A stretch of DNA of 64,000 nt from contig CAKZZL010000021.1 of NCBI GenBank assembly GCA_937884995.1, positions 1 to 64,000 of the forward strand, in the 5' to 3' direction. Below, one piece after another: positions 1-8,001 of the stretch; position 1 is the first letter of the stretch, and each line of letters starts with the position of its first letter. Below the pieces are notes generated by a model. It was not told the origin of the DNA and did no database searches. It saw only the letters and a program-made list of their open reading frames with translations. Source of the stretch: an uncultured Clostridia bacterium (lineage in GTDB: Bacteria; Bacillota; Clostridia; Oscillospirales; Acutalibacteraceae). The translations under genes and the position numbers were made by a program.

Positions 1-351
<351 letters not shown>

Positions 352-574
352 ATTGTATATATCGTACCTATCGGTACGTACATATCTTCTAGATGAGCTC
401 TTTAGCTCTTACTTTCGCTTTCGCGTTTCTAATTCTCGGTTATCCCTTTGAATTACTTTGTTTTTTGTACTTCCTCAAAAGTTATTTCTAACTCTCAAAG
501 TTTTACAGGGTTCCTTTTTCGTTTCTTGTTGTTGTTTAATTTTCAAGGTCCGTTTTCCGCCTCATCACAGGCGC
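352..574 (-). other. rRNA operon leader
   Basis: This is the transcribed spacer between the rRNA promoter and the 16S gene. It has no credible gene. It contains a CCTTGAAAATTAAACAA-type stretch (complement of about 534-550), similar to leaders ahead of Firmicute 16S genes, and short self-complementary segments around 362-377 (a tACCGATAGGTA type hairpin) and 393-410. The role in antitermination or RNase III processing is inferred. Confidence 0.6.
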
Positions 575-580
575 TCAAAT

Positions 581-609
581 ATAATATCAAAATGATTTTG
601 AAATGTCAA
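581..609 (-). promoter_or_regulatory. Strong sigma-A promoter of the rRNA operon
   Basis: On the minus strand TTGACA (604-609) and TATTAT (581-586) are separated by 17 bp, and the DNA upstream is rich in A and T tracts, like an UP element. Transcription would start near 574. Its position and quality fit an rRNA promoter. Confidence 0.85.
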
Positions 610-710
610 CACATTTTTTTGTATTTTTTTGCATTTTTTAAACCTTTCCGCGTGTTTCTATTTTATGCACAAAAAATACTCTCTTCTTTGAAAATTTTAG
701 TATTAAATTA

Positions 711-739
711 TTACAGCTCCCCCATTGGAAGAGCTGTAA
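711..739 (-). terminator. Hairpin terminator after the toroid-domain gene
   Basis: A perfect 9-bp inverted repeat (TTACAGCTC at 711-719, GAGCTGTAA at 731-739) begins 20 bp beyond the stop codon of the upstream minus-strand gene. The downstream run on the minus strand is only AT-rich, so termination may be weak; the hairpin also isolates the rRNA promoter. Confidence 0.6.
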
Positions 740-759
740 CTTTTGTCTTTATCTTTTAA

Positions 760-1953
760 TTAGTCATCTTTTTTCTTTTTGCTTACTATAAGACCTAAGC
801 CTGCAACTGATGCAATAGCTAAAACTATTTCGCTGCTCAAATCTCCTGTTTTAGGGAAATATGATTTGGGAGTGGAATTAACTGCAGTCACAGGTTCTCT
901 TACTTGCTTTGCATTTTCTGCTGTATCATCAGCTGTCTCTTCAATTTCTTCATCGACATCGTCTGATGCATTCTCATAGTTTTCTTCATCATCAAGATCA
1001 TTAAATTCTGAGCTTATTTCATTTGCCATTACTGCATAGTAGAACTCATTAAGTCCTTTAAGAACATCAAATGATGAATATGCACTTTCAGTTCCATCAT
1101 AATTATAACTTCCGGTTGTATCGCCTTTGAATGCCATAATATCATCATATATTTCCAATAATTCCTGCAGTTCTTCATCAGATATATCACCATCTGAATT
1201 AAGGTAATAGCTGCTTTTAGCCATCAATGCCATAGCTGTGGAATCAACATTCGCATCAGTTCCGTATTCAGGATTAAAACAATAGCCGCCATCAACCTTA
1301 TATGTATCCAGCACTTCCATTGCATCTGTCAGAACGTCTGCGTATTTTTCAGTGTATCCGGTATTTGAAATTGCAGTTATAAAGTTAGCAACGTTATCAC
1401 AGGAGTAACCCCAGTAATCAACACCCTGTCCCGGTGTATAATAATCATCGATATATTTATCGGTAAGTGTATAGCAAAAATCTTCATCAAGATTGCTGGC
1501 TACAGGAAGTATAACCGTGTAATCATAAGGATTTGTGATAGTAGATGTATCATAATTCATAAAAGTGTCTATAAGGTCAAATCCGTTAATGTCATCCGGA
1601 GTGGTATCGTCCGAATAGATGTAGTAGAGATTGATTACAGCAGCATATGTTGCCATATTTTCACCATTTGTAGGAATGAGTTTTCCGTCGTTCTCGGCAA
1701 GATTCTGCTCAACCACATTAAAAAAGTCTGCCATCATATCATTTGGGATTGCATCCGGGGCTGTCATGGTCAGATAGTACAGTGTTACAGCATCATCAAG
1801 GCTAAATGAACTTCCGTCATGGATGTATGAGATTATATCATCAATATCTTGTTGAACATCATCTGTTGTGATCTCTGTTGTCTGCGCATAGGCCGGAAGG
1901 CTTATCATAAAAATTAATGATAATGCTGCAAGTAACGAAACAATTTTTTTCAT
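760..1953 (-). CDS. Secreted alpha/alpha-toroid protein with sortase-type tail, transcobalamin-like domain
   Basis: The 397-residue protein starts at ATG 1953, chosen because AAGGAG lies just upstream and a signal peptide (MKKIVSLLAALSL..AYA) follows directly; an in-frame upstream extension lacks this. The body (about residues 30-310) is helical, with repeated segments of the prenyltransferase/squalene-cyclase toroid type, such as YWGYSCDNVANFITAI, DANVDSTAMALMA and a third around DGTESAYSSFDVLKGL. The same fold forms the larger domain of transcobalamin and intrinsic factor. An acidic linker follows, then a FPKTG motif (about 366-370), a hydrophobic stretch and a KKKKDD tail, a cell-wall sorting signal of variant form. 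It lies 23 bp behind the DUF4430 lipoprotein gene and shares its cobalamin riboswitch. Function as a corrinoid-binding surface protein is inferred; no sortase gene is in the window. Confidence 0.75.
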   Translation of the reverse strand: MKKIVSLLAALSLIFMISLPAYAQTTEITTDDVQQDIDDIISYIHDGSSFSLDDAVTLYYLTMTAPDAIPNDMMADFFNVVEQNLAENDGKLIPTNGENMATYAAVINLYYIYSDDTTPDDINGFDLIDTFMNYDTSTITNPYDYTVILPVASNLDEDFCYTLTDKYIDDYYTPGQGVDYWGYSCDNVANFITAISNTGYTEKYADVLTDAMEVLDTYKVDGGYCFNPEYGTDANVDSTAMALMAKSSYYLNSDGDISDEELQELLEIYDDIMAFKGDTTGSYNYDGTESAYSSFDVLKGLNEFYYAVMANEISSEFNDLDDEENYENASDDVDEEIEETADDTAENAKQVREPVTAVNSTPKSYFPKTGDLSSEIVLAIASVAGLGLIVSKKKKDD

Positions 1954-1976
1954 AATAAATTTCTCCTTTTTTCTAT

Positions 1977-2789
1977 TCAGCAAGTATAGCTGAATACTAC
2001 ATTGTCATTTTCTTCAATAATATACTTATCCATACTTTTGCTTGGTGCGGAACCGTTAACATAATAGAGCCACCCGCTGTATGTTCCGCATTCCTTTTCG
2101 TTGATATTCCCTACACCTATAATATATTTACCGTAAAGGGTTTTCTTCTCATTGATTTGAATACCATTATTTTCGCAAATCTTTTTTAAGAGATCATAGA
2201 CACTGGAGCCTGCCGGCATTGTGACTTTTGTTGTTTTCAATATATATCCGTCTGCAGGTAAAGAATTAATGTCGCCGGTGAAATCATCCTTTTTACTGAG
2301 TATAGCCTTGCATTCAATTTGTGCAGAACAAATTATTTCTGTCGCTTTTGTTGTGCTTTCAGGGCTTGTGCTTTTCTTCTCTTTATCAGATTTACTTTCA
2401 GATTTATCTTTTTTGCTGCTCTCTTCTTTAGTCTCGGATTTTTCCTTCTTATTGCTTTTATCATTCTGAGATGACTCCGCTTTTGATTTATGATTTTCGC
2501 TTATTTTTTCAGAAGAACTTTCGTTTTGTCCTGATGTATTTTCTTTTTCTTTTTTATTCTTTTCTTCGCCTGTGCTGTTTTTATTTTCTTTATCAGTTTT
2601 ATCAGTCTCAGATTCCGATTCTGATTTAGTCTTCTCAGCTGTTGCAGTCTCTTCTGCACTAGTTATGCTTTCTTCATTTAAGACCGAATATTCTTTGCTT
2701 ATATTCTCTGATTGACTTTCAGTTTCAGCACATCCTGCAAGAGAAAGCAGCAAAGCAAAAATTACCAATATGCTGATAACTTTTCTCAT
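1977..2789 (-). CDS. Lipoprotein with C-terminal DUF4430 (transcobalamin-like) domain
   Basis: The 270-residue protein starts at ATG 2789, directly after the binding site GAGGTG and ahead of a lipoprotein signal peptide with lipobox LSLAGC (Cys20). Residues about 25-150 form a low-complexity linker of Ser, Glu, Lys and Asn, a spacer across the wall. Residues about 170-270 match the DUF4430 domain, with the typical SGWLYYVNG segment and a closing VVFSYTC. DUF4430 corresponds to the small beta domain of transcobalamin. The gene follows a cobalamin riboswitch and precedes the toroid-domain gene, so the two may form a two-part corrinoid-binding unit. The domain assignment is firm; the ligand is inferred from the riboswitch. 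Confidence 0.8.
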   Translation of the reverse strand: MRKVISILVIFALLLSLAGCAETESQSENISKEYSVLNEESITSAEETATAEKTKSESESETDKTDKENKNSTGEEKNKKEKENTSGQNESSSEKISENHKSKAESSQNDKSNKKEKSETKEESSKKDKSESKSDKEKKSTSPESTTKATEIICSAQIECKAILSKKDDFTGDINSLPADGYILKTTKVTMPAGSSVYDLLKKICENNGIQINEKKTLYGKYIIGVGNINEKECGTYSGWLYYVNGSAPSKSMDKYIIEENDNVVFSYTC

Positions 2790-2794
2790 AGATT

Positions 2795-2818
2795 CACCTC
2801 TGCAAAAAGGCAGAGGTG
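2795..2818 (-). promoter_or_regulatory. Hairpin sequestering the ribosome binding site (riboswitch expression platform)
   Basis: A perfect 9-bp inverted repeat (CACCTCTGC / GCAGAGGTG with a 6-nt loop) places the GAGGTG binding site of the DUF4430 gene inside the 3' arm of a hairpin that ends five bases before its ATG. It has no following T run, so it looks like a translational on/off switch downstream of the cobalamin aptamer. Confidence 0.7.
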
Positions 2819-2877
2819 TAGTGTTAATAAATATATATAACCCTGCGCTTTCCCTCTTGCCCAAAAGCTGATTACAA

Positions 2878-3050
2878 TTTTTGATGGTAGGTCTCCCGGC
2901 TTATGATATATTGAAAATCACATATGTATACGTCTTCTCAGCAAAAGCCAATGACATAATGTATACATTTCGTCAAATACGGTAATGGCGGTTGCTCAGG
3001 ATTCTAACCTGATTCCCATTTAATCTCAATTTCTTGAGAGCCATCAAAAA
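2878..3050 (-). promoter_or_regulatory. Cobalamin riboswitch
   Basis: The minus strand carries the hallmark sequence AGCCGGGAGACCTACC (complement of 2885-2900, the B12 box) and, further upstream, GGGAATCAGGTTAGAATCC followed by GAGCAACCGCC, the conserved core of the cobalamin aptamer. The closing stem P1 is a perfect 10-bp pairing of 2878-2887 with 3041-3050. It lies just upstream of the DUF4430/toroid gene pair. Confidence 0.88.
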
Positions 3051-3108
3051 ATATTCTTTTTTCTTTCTTATGGATATATCTTAATGAATAATACCTTAAA
3101 TATTTATC

Positions 3109-4194
3109 TTAGTCAAGAAAATCTCTCAATTTTTTTGAACGGGACGGATGTCTGAGTTTTCTGAGAGCTTTAGCTTCTATCTGACGGATACGTTCTCTTG
3201 TAACGCCGAATTCTATACCGACTTCCTCAAGAGTTCTGGGCTGTCCGTCTTCAAGTCCGAATCTTAATTTAAGAACCTTTTCTTCACGAGGCTGAAGTGT
3301 TTTAAGCACTTCCGCAAGTTGTTCTTTCAATAATGAGATTGAAGCAGCTTCTGCCGGAGAAAGTGCATCATAATCAGGTATAAAGTCACCAAGGTGGCTG
3401 TCTTCCTCTTCACCTATAGGAGTCTCAAGTGAAACTGGTTCCTGGGATATGCGCATAATCTCTCTTACTTTATCGGGAGACATCTTAAGTTCTGTAGCTA
3501 TCTCATCAACAGTCGGATCACGTCCGTTCTGATGAAGGAGCTGTGTGCTTGTCTTCTTTACTTTATTGATTGTCTCAACCATATGTACAGGTATACGGAT
3601 TGTACGTGCATGGTCTGCAATAGCTCTTGTTATAGCTTGACGAATCCACCATGTGGCATATGTGGAGAATTTGAATCCCTTTGTATAATCAAACTTGTCA
3701 ACTGCCTTGATAAGGCCAAGGTTTCCCTCCTGTATAAGGTCAAGGAAAGACATGCCTCTGCCAAGATAACGTTTTGCAATACTTACAACAAGACGAAGGT
3801 TTGCATTGATCAGCTCATTTTTTGCTTCCTGATCATCTTCGGCAATTCTCATTGCGAGCACCTGCTCTTCTTCAGTTGTAAGGAGTTTAACACGTCCTAT
3901 ATCCTTAAGATATACACGCACTGGGTCGTCCAAAGCAACTGTCTTGCTTTCATTGCTGCCGTCGCTGTCATTTTTAGCAAGGTCAGACTCGCTCGCAATA
4001 GCATCACGTGCCATATCCTGCAGGTCATCGATGATTTCTATATTGTTTTGTTCGAACTGCTCATATAACTTATCAAGTTCTTCAATTTCAATATCCAGTT
4101 CAATAATAGCATTATCTATTTCCTGGGTTGTAAGTTTACCTGTTGCTTTACCTTTTTCAATGAGGGTTTTTATTGCTGTTTTTTTCTCGTCCAT
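3109..4194 (-). CDS. rpoD: RNA polymerase primary sigma factor RpoD (SigA)
   Basis: The 361-residue protein is the housekeeping sigma factor that directs core RNA polymerase to -10/-35 promoters. Visible are region 1.2 (DDPVRVYLKDIGRVKLL), region 2 with the RPOD signature (FLDLIQEGNLGLIKAVDKFD and YATWWIRQAI), region 3, and region 4 with the helix-turn-helix near LEEVGIEFGVTRERIRQIE. The N-terminal region 1.1 is short and acidic, normal for Firmicutes. AAAGGTG precedes the ATG. It is the last gene of dgt-dnaG-rpoD, the macromolecular-synthesis operon of Clostridia, 20 bp after dnaG. Confidence 0.97.
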   Translation of the reverse strand: MDEKKTAIKTLIEKGKATGKLTTQEIDNAIIELDIEIEELDKLYEQFEQNNIEIIDDLQDMARDAIASESDLAKNDSDGSNESKTVALDDPVRVYLKDIGRVKLLTTEEEQVLAMRIAEDDQEAKNELINANLRLVVSIAKRYLGRGMSFLDLIQEGNLGLIKAVDKFDYTKGFKFSTYATWWIRQAITRAIADHARTIRIPVHMVETINKVKKTSTQLLHQNGRDPTVDEIATELKMSPDKVREIMRISQEPVSLETPIGEEEDSHLGDFIPDYDALSPAEAASISLLKEQLAEVLKTLQPREEKVLKLRFGLEDGQPRTLEEVGIEFGVTRERIRQIEAKALRKLRHPSRSKKLRDFLD

Positions 4195-4214
4195 GTCAAA
4201 TCACCTTTCATATA

Positions 4215-5966
4215 TTAATCGTTGTTAAAGAGTTTTAAGAAATCACTGTCACTGATTTCGTTGATCTTATGACTCATTATCTGACTTTTTTCTTTTTCCT
4301 TCTTTATTATTTTGATAAAGTCATTGCACTCTTCCGGTGTATGAGTCAAAGTATTGTTTTCGGAACGTATCGCAGAGAGCGCGGCTATTTCTTCATCGCT
4401 CAAATCGGAATGCAAATTAATGAATTCAACGTTTTTGCCTGCCCTTATGCGGGATGATAAAACTGAAAAGATTTTCTTGTTAAATTCTGTTACATAATCT
4501 TCTTCGGATATCTTATCATCTATATCATCCAAAAGTCTGGGTTCCAATATAAGTTCTGCAATCAAAGATTCCTCTGCTATTGCTGCCTTAAGGAATTTGC
4601 TTCTTTCCTTATTAAGACTGTCAAGACTGCTTTTTGCATTTTGAATCTGATCATATTTTTTCTTTTTCTCATTTTGAATGATCTTTTTCCGGTTTTTCTT
4701 TACTTCATTGATTATAGCCTCTTTGGAAACAACTTTGAGTTCTTCTTCCAAACGTGAGGCATATATTTCAAGTTCAACATCAGTCAAACGTGCAAGATAA
4801 GGCAAAGATTTGATTATATATTGTCTTTTGCCGTCATCCGTGCTTAAATCGACATTTCTGAATTGTTTTGAAAGCTCGAATTCAATCTCATTTGAGCCTT
4901 GTCTTAAAAGGCTTTTGAAGTATTCCAATCCATGTTTTTTAATAATCTCATCCGGATCTTTTCCGCCTGATAAGTTAATGACTTTAACTTTGGCATTTGT
5001 CTGTGAAAAGAGCTTTATTGCTTTTGATGTGGCTTTCATACCGGCCTCATCATTATCATATGCTATGAGTATTTCCTGTGTATAACGTGACAAAAGCTGT
5101 GCCTGCTCGCTTGTAAGTGCAGTACCAAGTCCCGCTACGGCATTGTCGAAACCTGACTGGTGCAGCATTATGACATCGACATTACCTTCACAAAGTATGA
5201 GATTTTCTTCCTTTGTCTTTTTTGCAATATTCAGGCCGAATATCTCATTTCCTTTTTTATATACAAGCGTATCTGCCGTGTTTACATATTTCCTCGGATC
5301 ATCCTCACTGAGCCTTCGTCCGCTGAAGCCGAGAACATTGCCCCTTAAATCTATTATAGGAAAAAGAAGCCGGTTCTTGAATGTGTCAAAGTATCTGCCG
5401 CCTGAAGATTTCTTAATAAGGCCGGCATCCAACAGTTCTTCTTCGGAAAAGCCGAGACTTTGCAGATGCTTATACAAAGTGTTCCATTCATCGGGTGCAA
5501 AACCCAATCCGAATTTTGTTATTGTCTCTTTTTTTAATTTTCTTTCCTTGCAATATGCAAGTGCAGGATTGTCTTTACCGGTTGTCAGTAGTTTGTAATA
5601 AAACCTGGCAGCTTCTCTGTTTGCTTCAAGAACACGAAGTTTTCTTTTTTGCAATGTCGAATCATACGAATTCTCATTTGGCGGGTCCATTCCGATTTTT
5701 TCAGCCAAGAACTTTATTGATTCTATATAGTCGAGATTTTCTATATTCTTAATGAAATTGATTACATCACCGCCTGCTCCGCAACCGAAGCAGTAATATG
5801 ACTGAGTATCAGGATAAACTGTAAAGGACGGTGTCTTCTCTCCATGGAAAGGACAAAGTCCTCTGCTTATTTTACCTGAGCGCTTCAAAGTGACATAGGA
5901 GGAAACGATTGTCTCGACATCAGCTCTTCGTCTGAGTTCTTCAATATATTCTTCACTTATAGCCAC
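4215..5966 (-). CDS. dnaG: DNA primase
   Basis: DnaG makes RNA primers for lagging-strand synthesis and acts with the replicative helicase. The 583-residue protein has the N-terminal CHC2 zinc ribbon (CPFHGEKTPSF and YCFGCGAGGD, residues about 38-65), the TOPRIM core with LCEGNVDVI and AYDNDEAG metal-binding residues (about 255-310), and a helicase-interaction C-terminus. The start is a GTG at 5966, one base after the dgt stop codon; its binding site GAGGTGG lies inside the last codons of dgt, so translation is probably coupled. Length fits the family. Confidence 0.97.
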   Translation of the reverse strand: MAISEEYIEELRRRADVETIVSSYVTLKRSGKISRGLCPFHGEKTPSFTVYPDTQSYYCFGCGAGGDVINFIKNIENLDYIESIKFLAEKIGMDPPNENSYDSTLQKRKLRVLEANREAARFYYKLLTTGKDNPALAYCKERKLKKETITKFGLGFAPDEWNTLYKHLQSLGFSEEELLDAGLIKKSSGGRYFDTFKNRLLFPIIDLRGNVLGFSGRRLSEDDPRKYVNTADTLVYKKGNEIFGLNIAKKTKEENLILCEGNVDVIMLHQSGFDNAVAGLGTALTSEQAQLLSRYTQEILIAYDNDEAGMKATSKAIKLFSQTNAKVKVINLSGGKDPDEIIKKHGLEYFKSLLRQGSNEIEFELSKQFRNVDLSTDDGKRQYIIKSLPYLARLTDVELEIYASRLEEELKVVSKEAIINEVKKNRKKIIQNEKKKKYDQIQNAKSSLDSLNKERSKFLKAAIAEESLIAELILEPRLLDDIDDKISEEDYVTEFNKKIFSVLSSRIRAGKNVEFINLHSDLSDEEIAALSAIRSENNTLTHTPEECNDFIKIIKKEKEKSQIMSHKINEISDSDFLKLFNND

Positions 5967-5967
5967 T

Positions 5968-6978
5968 TTACCACCTCAATTCCATATCAGCCCATGAGTT
6001 TGGAATAAAAAGATTATTAAAGAGATTGAGTAAATATCTGTCACTCATGCCGGAAATATAGTCACATATTCCTCTTTCTATCCCCTCATCCTCTGCTATT
6101 TCTTTATAAAAAGCGGGAAGGGCATCCGGATGATCCATATAATATTCAAACAATCTGATTATTATATCTATTGCTTTGGTTTCTTCACCTTTGCATTTCG
6201 GATTTGTATATACAAGTCCGAACATTAAGCCATGAAGTTCATAAAAAGGTTTATTTATTTCCTCTGAAAAAGATATAGAATCCTTGCTGTTTTGAACTAA
6301 GTCCGTAACAAGTGTATTTATACGTTCTGACTTATTTTGTCCGAGAGCAAGTCTTATGGTAAGAGGTATGTCCTCTTCTGTCATTATATCTCCTCTGATA
6401 GCATCATCGATGTCATGATTTATATATGCAATCTTATCTGCGACCTTGACGATTTGTCCTTCAAGAGTATCAGCCTCTTTACCTTTTGTATGACAAAGTA
6501 TGCCGTCCCTGACTTCATATGTAAGGTTAAGTCCTCTGCCGGTCTTTTCCAGTTTGTCAATAACTCTCAGACTTTGTTCATAATGGCGAAAGCCATTTGG
6601 CATCAGACTGTTAAGAGCTCTTTCTCCTGCATGGCCAAATGGTGTATGTCCAAGATCATGGCCCAGAGATATAGCCTCAGTCAAATCCTGATTAAGTCCC
6701 AAAGCATTGGCAACAGTCCTTGCAATTTGAGACACTTCAAGTGTGTGTGTAAGTCTTGTCCTGTAATGATCTCCGAGAGGAGAAAGGAAGACCTGTGTTT
6801 TATGTTTCAGTCTTCTGAAAGAGTTCGAATGTATAATTCTGTCCCTGTCTCTTTGGAAGTCTGTTCTTAAATTATCTTTTTCTTCATCGATAAGACGGCC
6901 CTTAGAACAATCAGCAAAGCATGCTTTATCCGATAAAACCAAATGCTCATTATTTTCAAGTTTTTCTCTGACTGTCAT
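5968..6978 (-). CDS. dgt: Deoxyguanosinetriphosphate triphosphohydrolase-like HD protein
   Basis: The 336-residue HD-superfamily enzyme hydrolyses dNTPs to deoxynucleosides and triphosphate. The metal-binding signature is clear: RRLKHKTQVF, then HTLEVSQIAR and GHDLGHTPFGHAGE (about residues 55-120), and a late HDIDDAIRGD. Length fits the short Dgt-like class common in Firmicutes. AGAGGAG stands ahead of the ATG. First gene of the dgt-dnaG-rpoD operon. Substrate specificity (dGTP or other dNTPs) cannot be told from sequence. Confidence 0.93.
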   Translation of the reverse strand: MTVREKLENNEHLVLSDKACFADCSKGRLIDEEKDNLRTDFQRDRDRIIHSNSFRRLKHKTQVFLSPLGDHYRTRLTHTLEVSQIARTVANALGLNQDLTEAISLGHDLGHTPFGHAGERALNSLMPNGFRHYEQSLRVIDKLEKTGRGLNLTYEVRDGILCHTKGKEADTLEGQIVKVADKIAYINHDIDDAIRGDIMTEEDIPLTIRLALGQNKSERINTLVTDLVQNSKDSISFSEEINKPFYELHGLMFGLVYTNPKCKGEETKAIDIIIRLFEYYMDHPDALPAFYKEIAEDEGIERGICDYISGMSDRYLLNLFNNLFIPNSWADMELRW

Positions 6979-7041
6979 AGCTGTCTCCTCTCAAAAAATA
7001 TCACTAATTATATATATACAAAAGAAAGCGAAATTACTTTA

Positions 7042-7659
7042 TTAAAAATCAGTAAATTTTTCTTCTATTATCTCTGAGTGTATTTGTCCGTTAGTTAAGT
7101 CAATAAGTGCCTTTTCGAAAGTCTCATAATTATCTTTTTTAATACGGCATAGAATGCGGACATCATCTGCAAAGTCACTCTTTATAATCTGAGCATTTTC
7201 GTTTCTTAAAAAGCTTTCTATTTTGCCATATGATGAATAATCACAGTTAATGCAAAGATCCACACATAAAGCCACTGTTATAATTTTTGCACCTTCTACT
7301 GCAATCTTGGCGCTGTGGGAATATGCTCTGACAAGTCCGCCTCCGCCAAGCAATATTCCTCCGAAATATCTGGTCACAACTACACAGACATCATATAGCT
7401 TTTCTTTTTCAATAACATCAAGCACGGGAACGCCGGCGGTTCCCTGGGGCTCGCCGTCATCCGAGTATCTTTTTATATTGTCATTTCTCAGAACATATGC
7501 ATAAACGTTATGACTTGCATCCCAATGTTTGCGTTTGATTTCTTCAATAAAGTTTTCTGCTTCCTCTTTAGTTTTAACCGGCTTTGCATAACCGATAAAC
7601 TTGGAATGCTTTACGATATATTCATCAAAGTTGAATTCCTTTACGGTTTTATATTCCAT
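7042..7659 (-). CDS. YigZ/IMPACT family protein
   Basis: The 205-residue protein belongs to the YigZ (UPF0029/IMPACT) family, thought to act around translation control, exact role unsettled. The signature is present: GEPQGTAGVPVLDVI followed by VVTRYFGGILLGGGGLVRAY (about residues 70-115). A C-terminal DUF1949-like ferredoxin-fold region follows. AAAGGTG precedes the ATG. It lies upstream of dgt, 63 bp away, on the same strand. Confidence 0.9.
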   Translation of the reverse strand: MEYKTVKEFNFDEYIVKHSKFIGYAKPVKTKEEAENFIEEIKRKHWDASHNVYAYVLRNDNIKRYSDDGEPQGTAGVPVLDVIEKEKLYDVCVVVTRYFGGILLGGGGLVRAYSHSAKIAVEGAKIITVALCVDLCINCDYSSYGKIESFLRNENAQIIKSDFADDVRILCRIKKDNYETFEKALIDLTNGQIHSEIIEEKFTDF

Positions 7660-7685
7660 ATTACACCTTTATATATATAACAAAA

Positions 7686-7707
7686 GGTGGTACAAAAAAG
7701 TACCACC
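7686..7707 (-). terminator. Terminator of rpmE
   Basis: A perfect 8-bp stem (GGTGGTAC / GTACCACC, 6-nt loop) lies six bases past the rpmE stop codon and is followed on the minus strand by TTTTGTTAT. It separates rpmE from the YigZ-family gene. Confidence 0.85.
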
Positions 7708-7713
7708 GAGATG

Positions 7714-7920
7714 TTATTTGGATTCAAGATTATAACGTTTGTTAAATCTGTCTACACGTCCACCTGTATCAACAAGCTTCTGTCTGCCTGTAAAGAATGG
7801 GTGGCAATTTGAGCAGATATCAACTTTTAAATCTTTTTTTGTTGAGCGTGTTTCAAATGTTGCGCCACAAGCACACTTTACAACAGCTGTTTCATATTTA
7901 GGATGAATTCCGTCTTTCAT
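7714..7920 (-). CDS. rpmE: 50S ribosomal protein L31
   Basis: The 68-residue protein is the zinc-binding form of L31. Conserved features are the N-terminal MKDGIHPKYE, the cysteine pairs in CACGATFETRS and ICSNCHPFFTG, and the end RVDRFNKRYN. L31 bridges the ribosomal subunits at the large-subunit central protuberance. The ATG has GAGGTGAC upstream. Having all cysteines, it is the zinc-replete version and not the zinc-independent paralog. Confidence 0.97.
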   Translation of the reverse strand: MKDGIHPKYETAVVKCACGATFETRSTKKDLKVDICSNCHPFFTGRQKLVDTGGRVDRFNKRYNLESK

Positions 7921-8001
7921 TAATTGTCACCTCTTTCGGAATCTTCTATTTTATAAAGCCAAACAATATTATCACATGAATTATCAAAAATCAAGTAATT
8001 T

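Noticed and set aside
2221..2469. Plus-strand open frame opposite the DUF4430 gene
   Set aside because: It is the reverse of a low-complexity Lys/Glu/Ser linker and reads as a Leu/Ser/Phe-rich string without a start signal.
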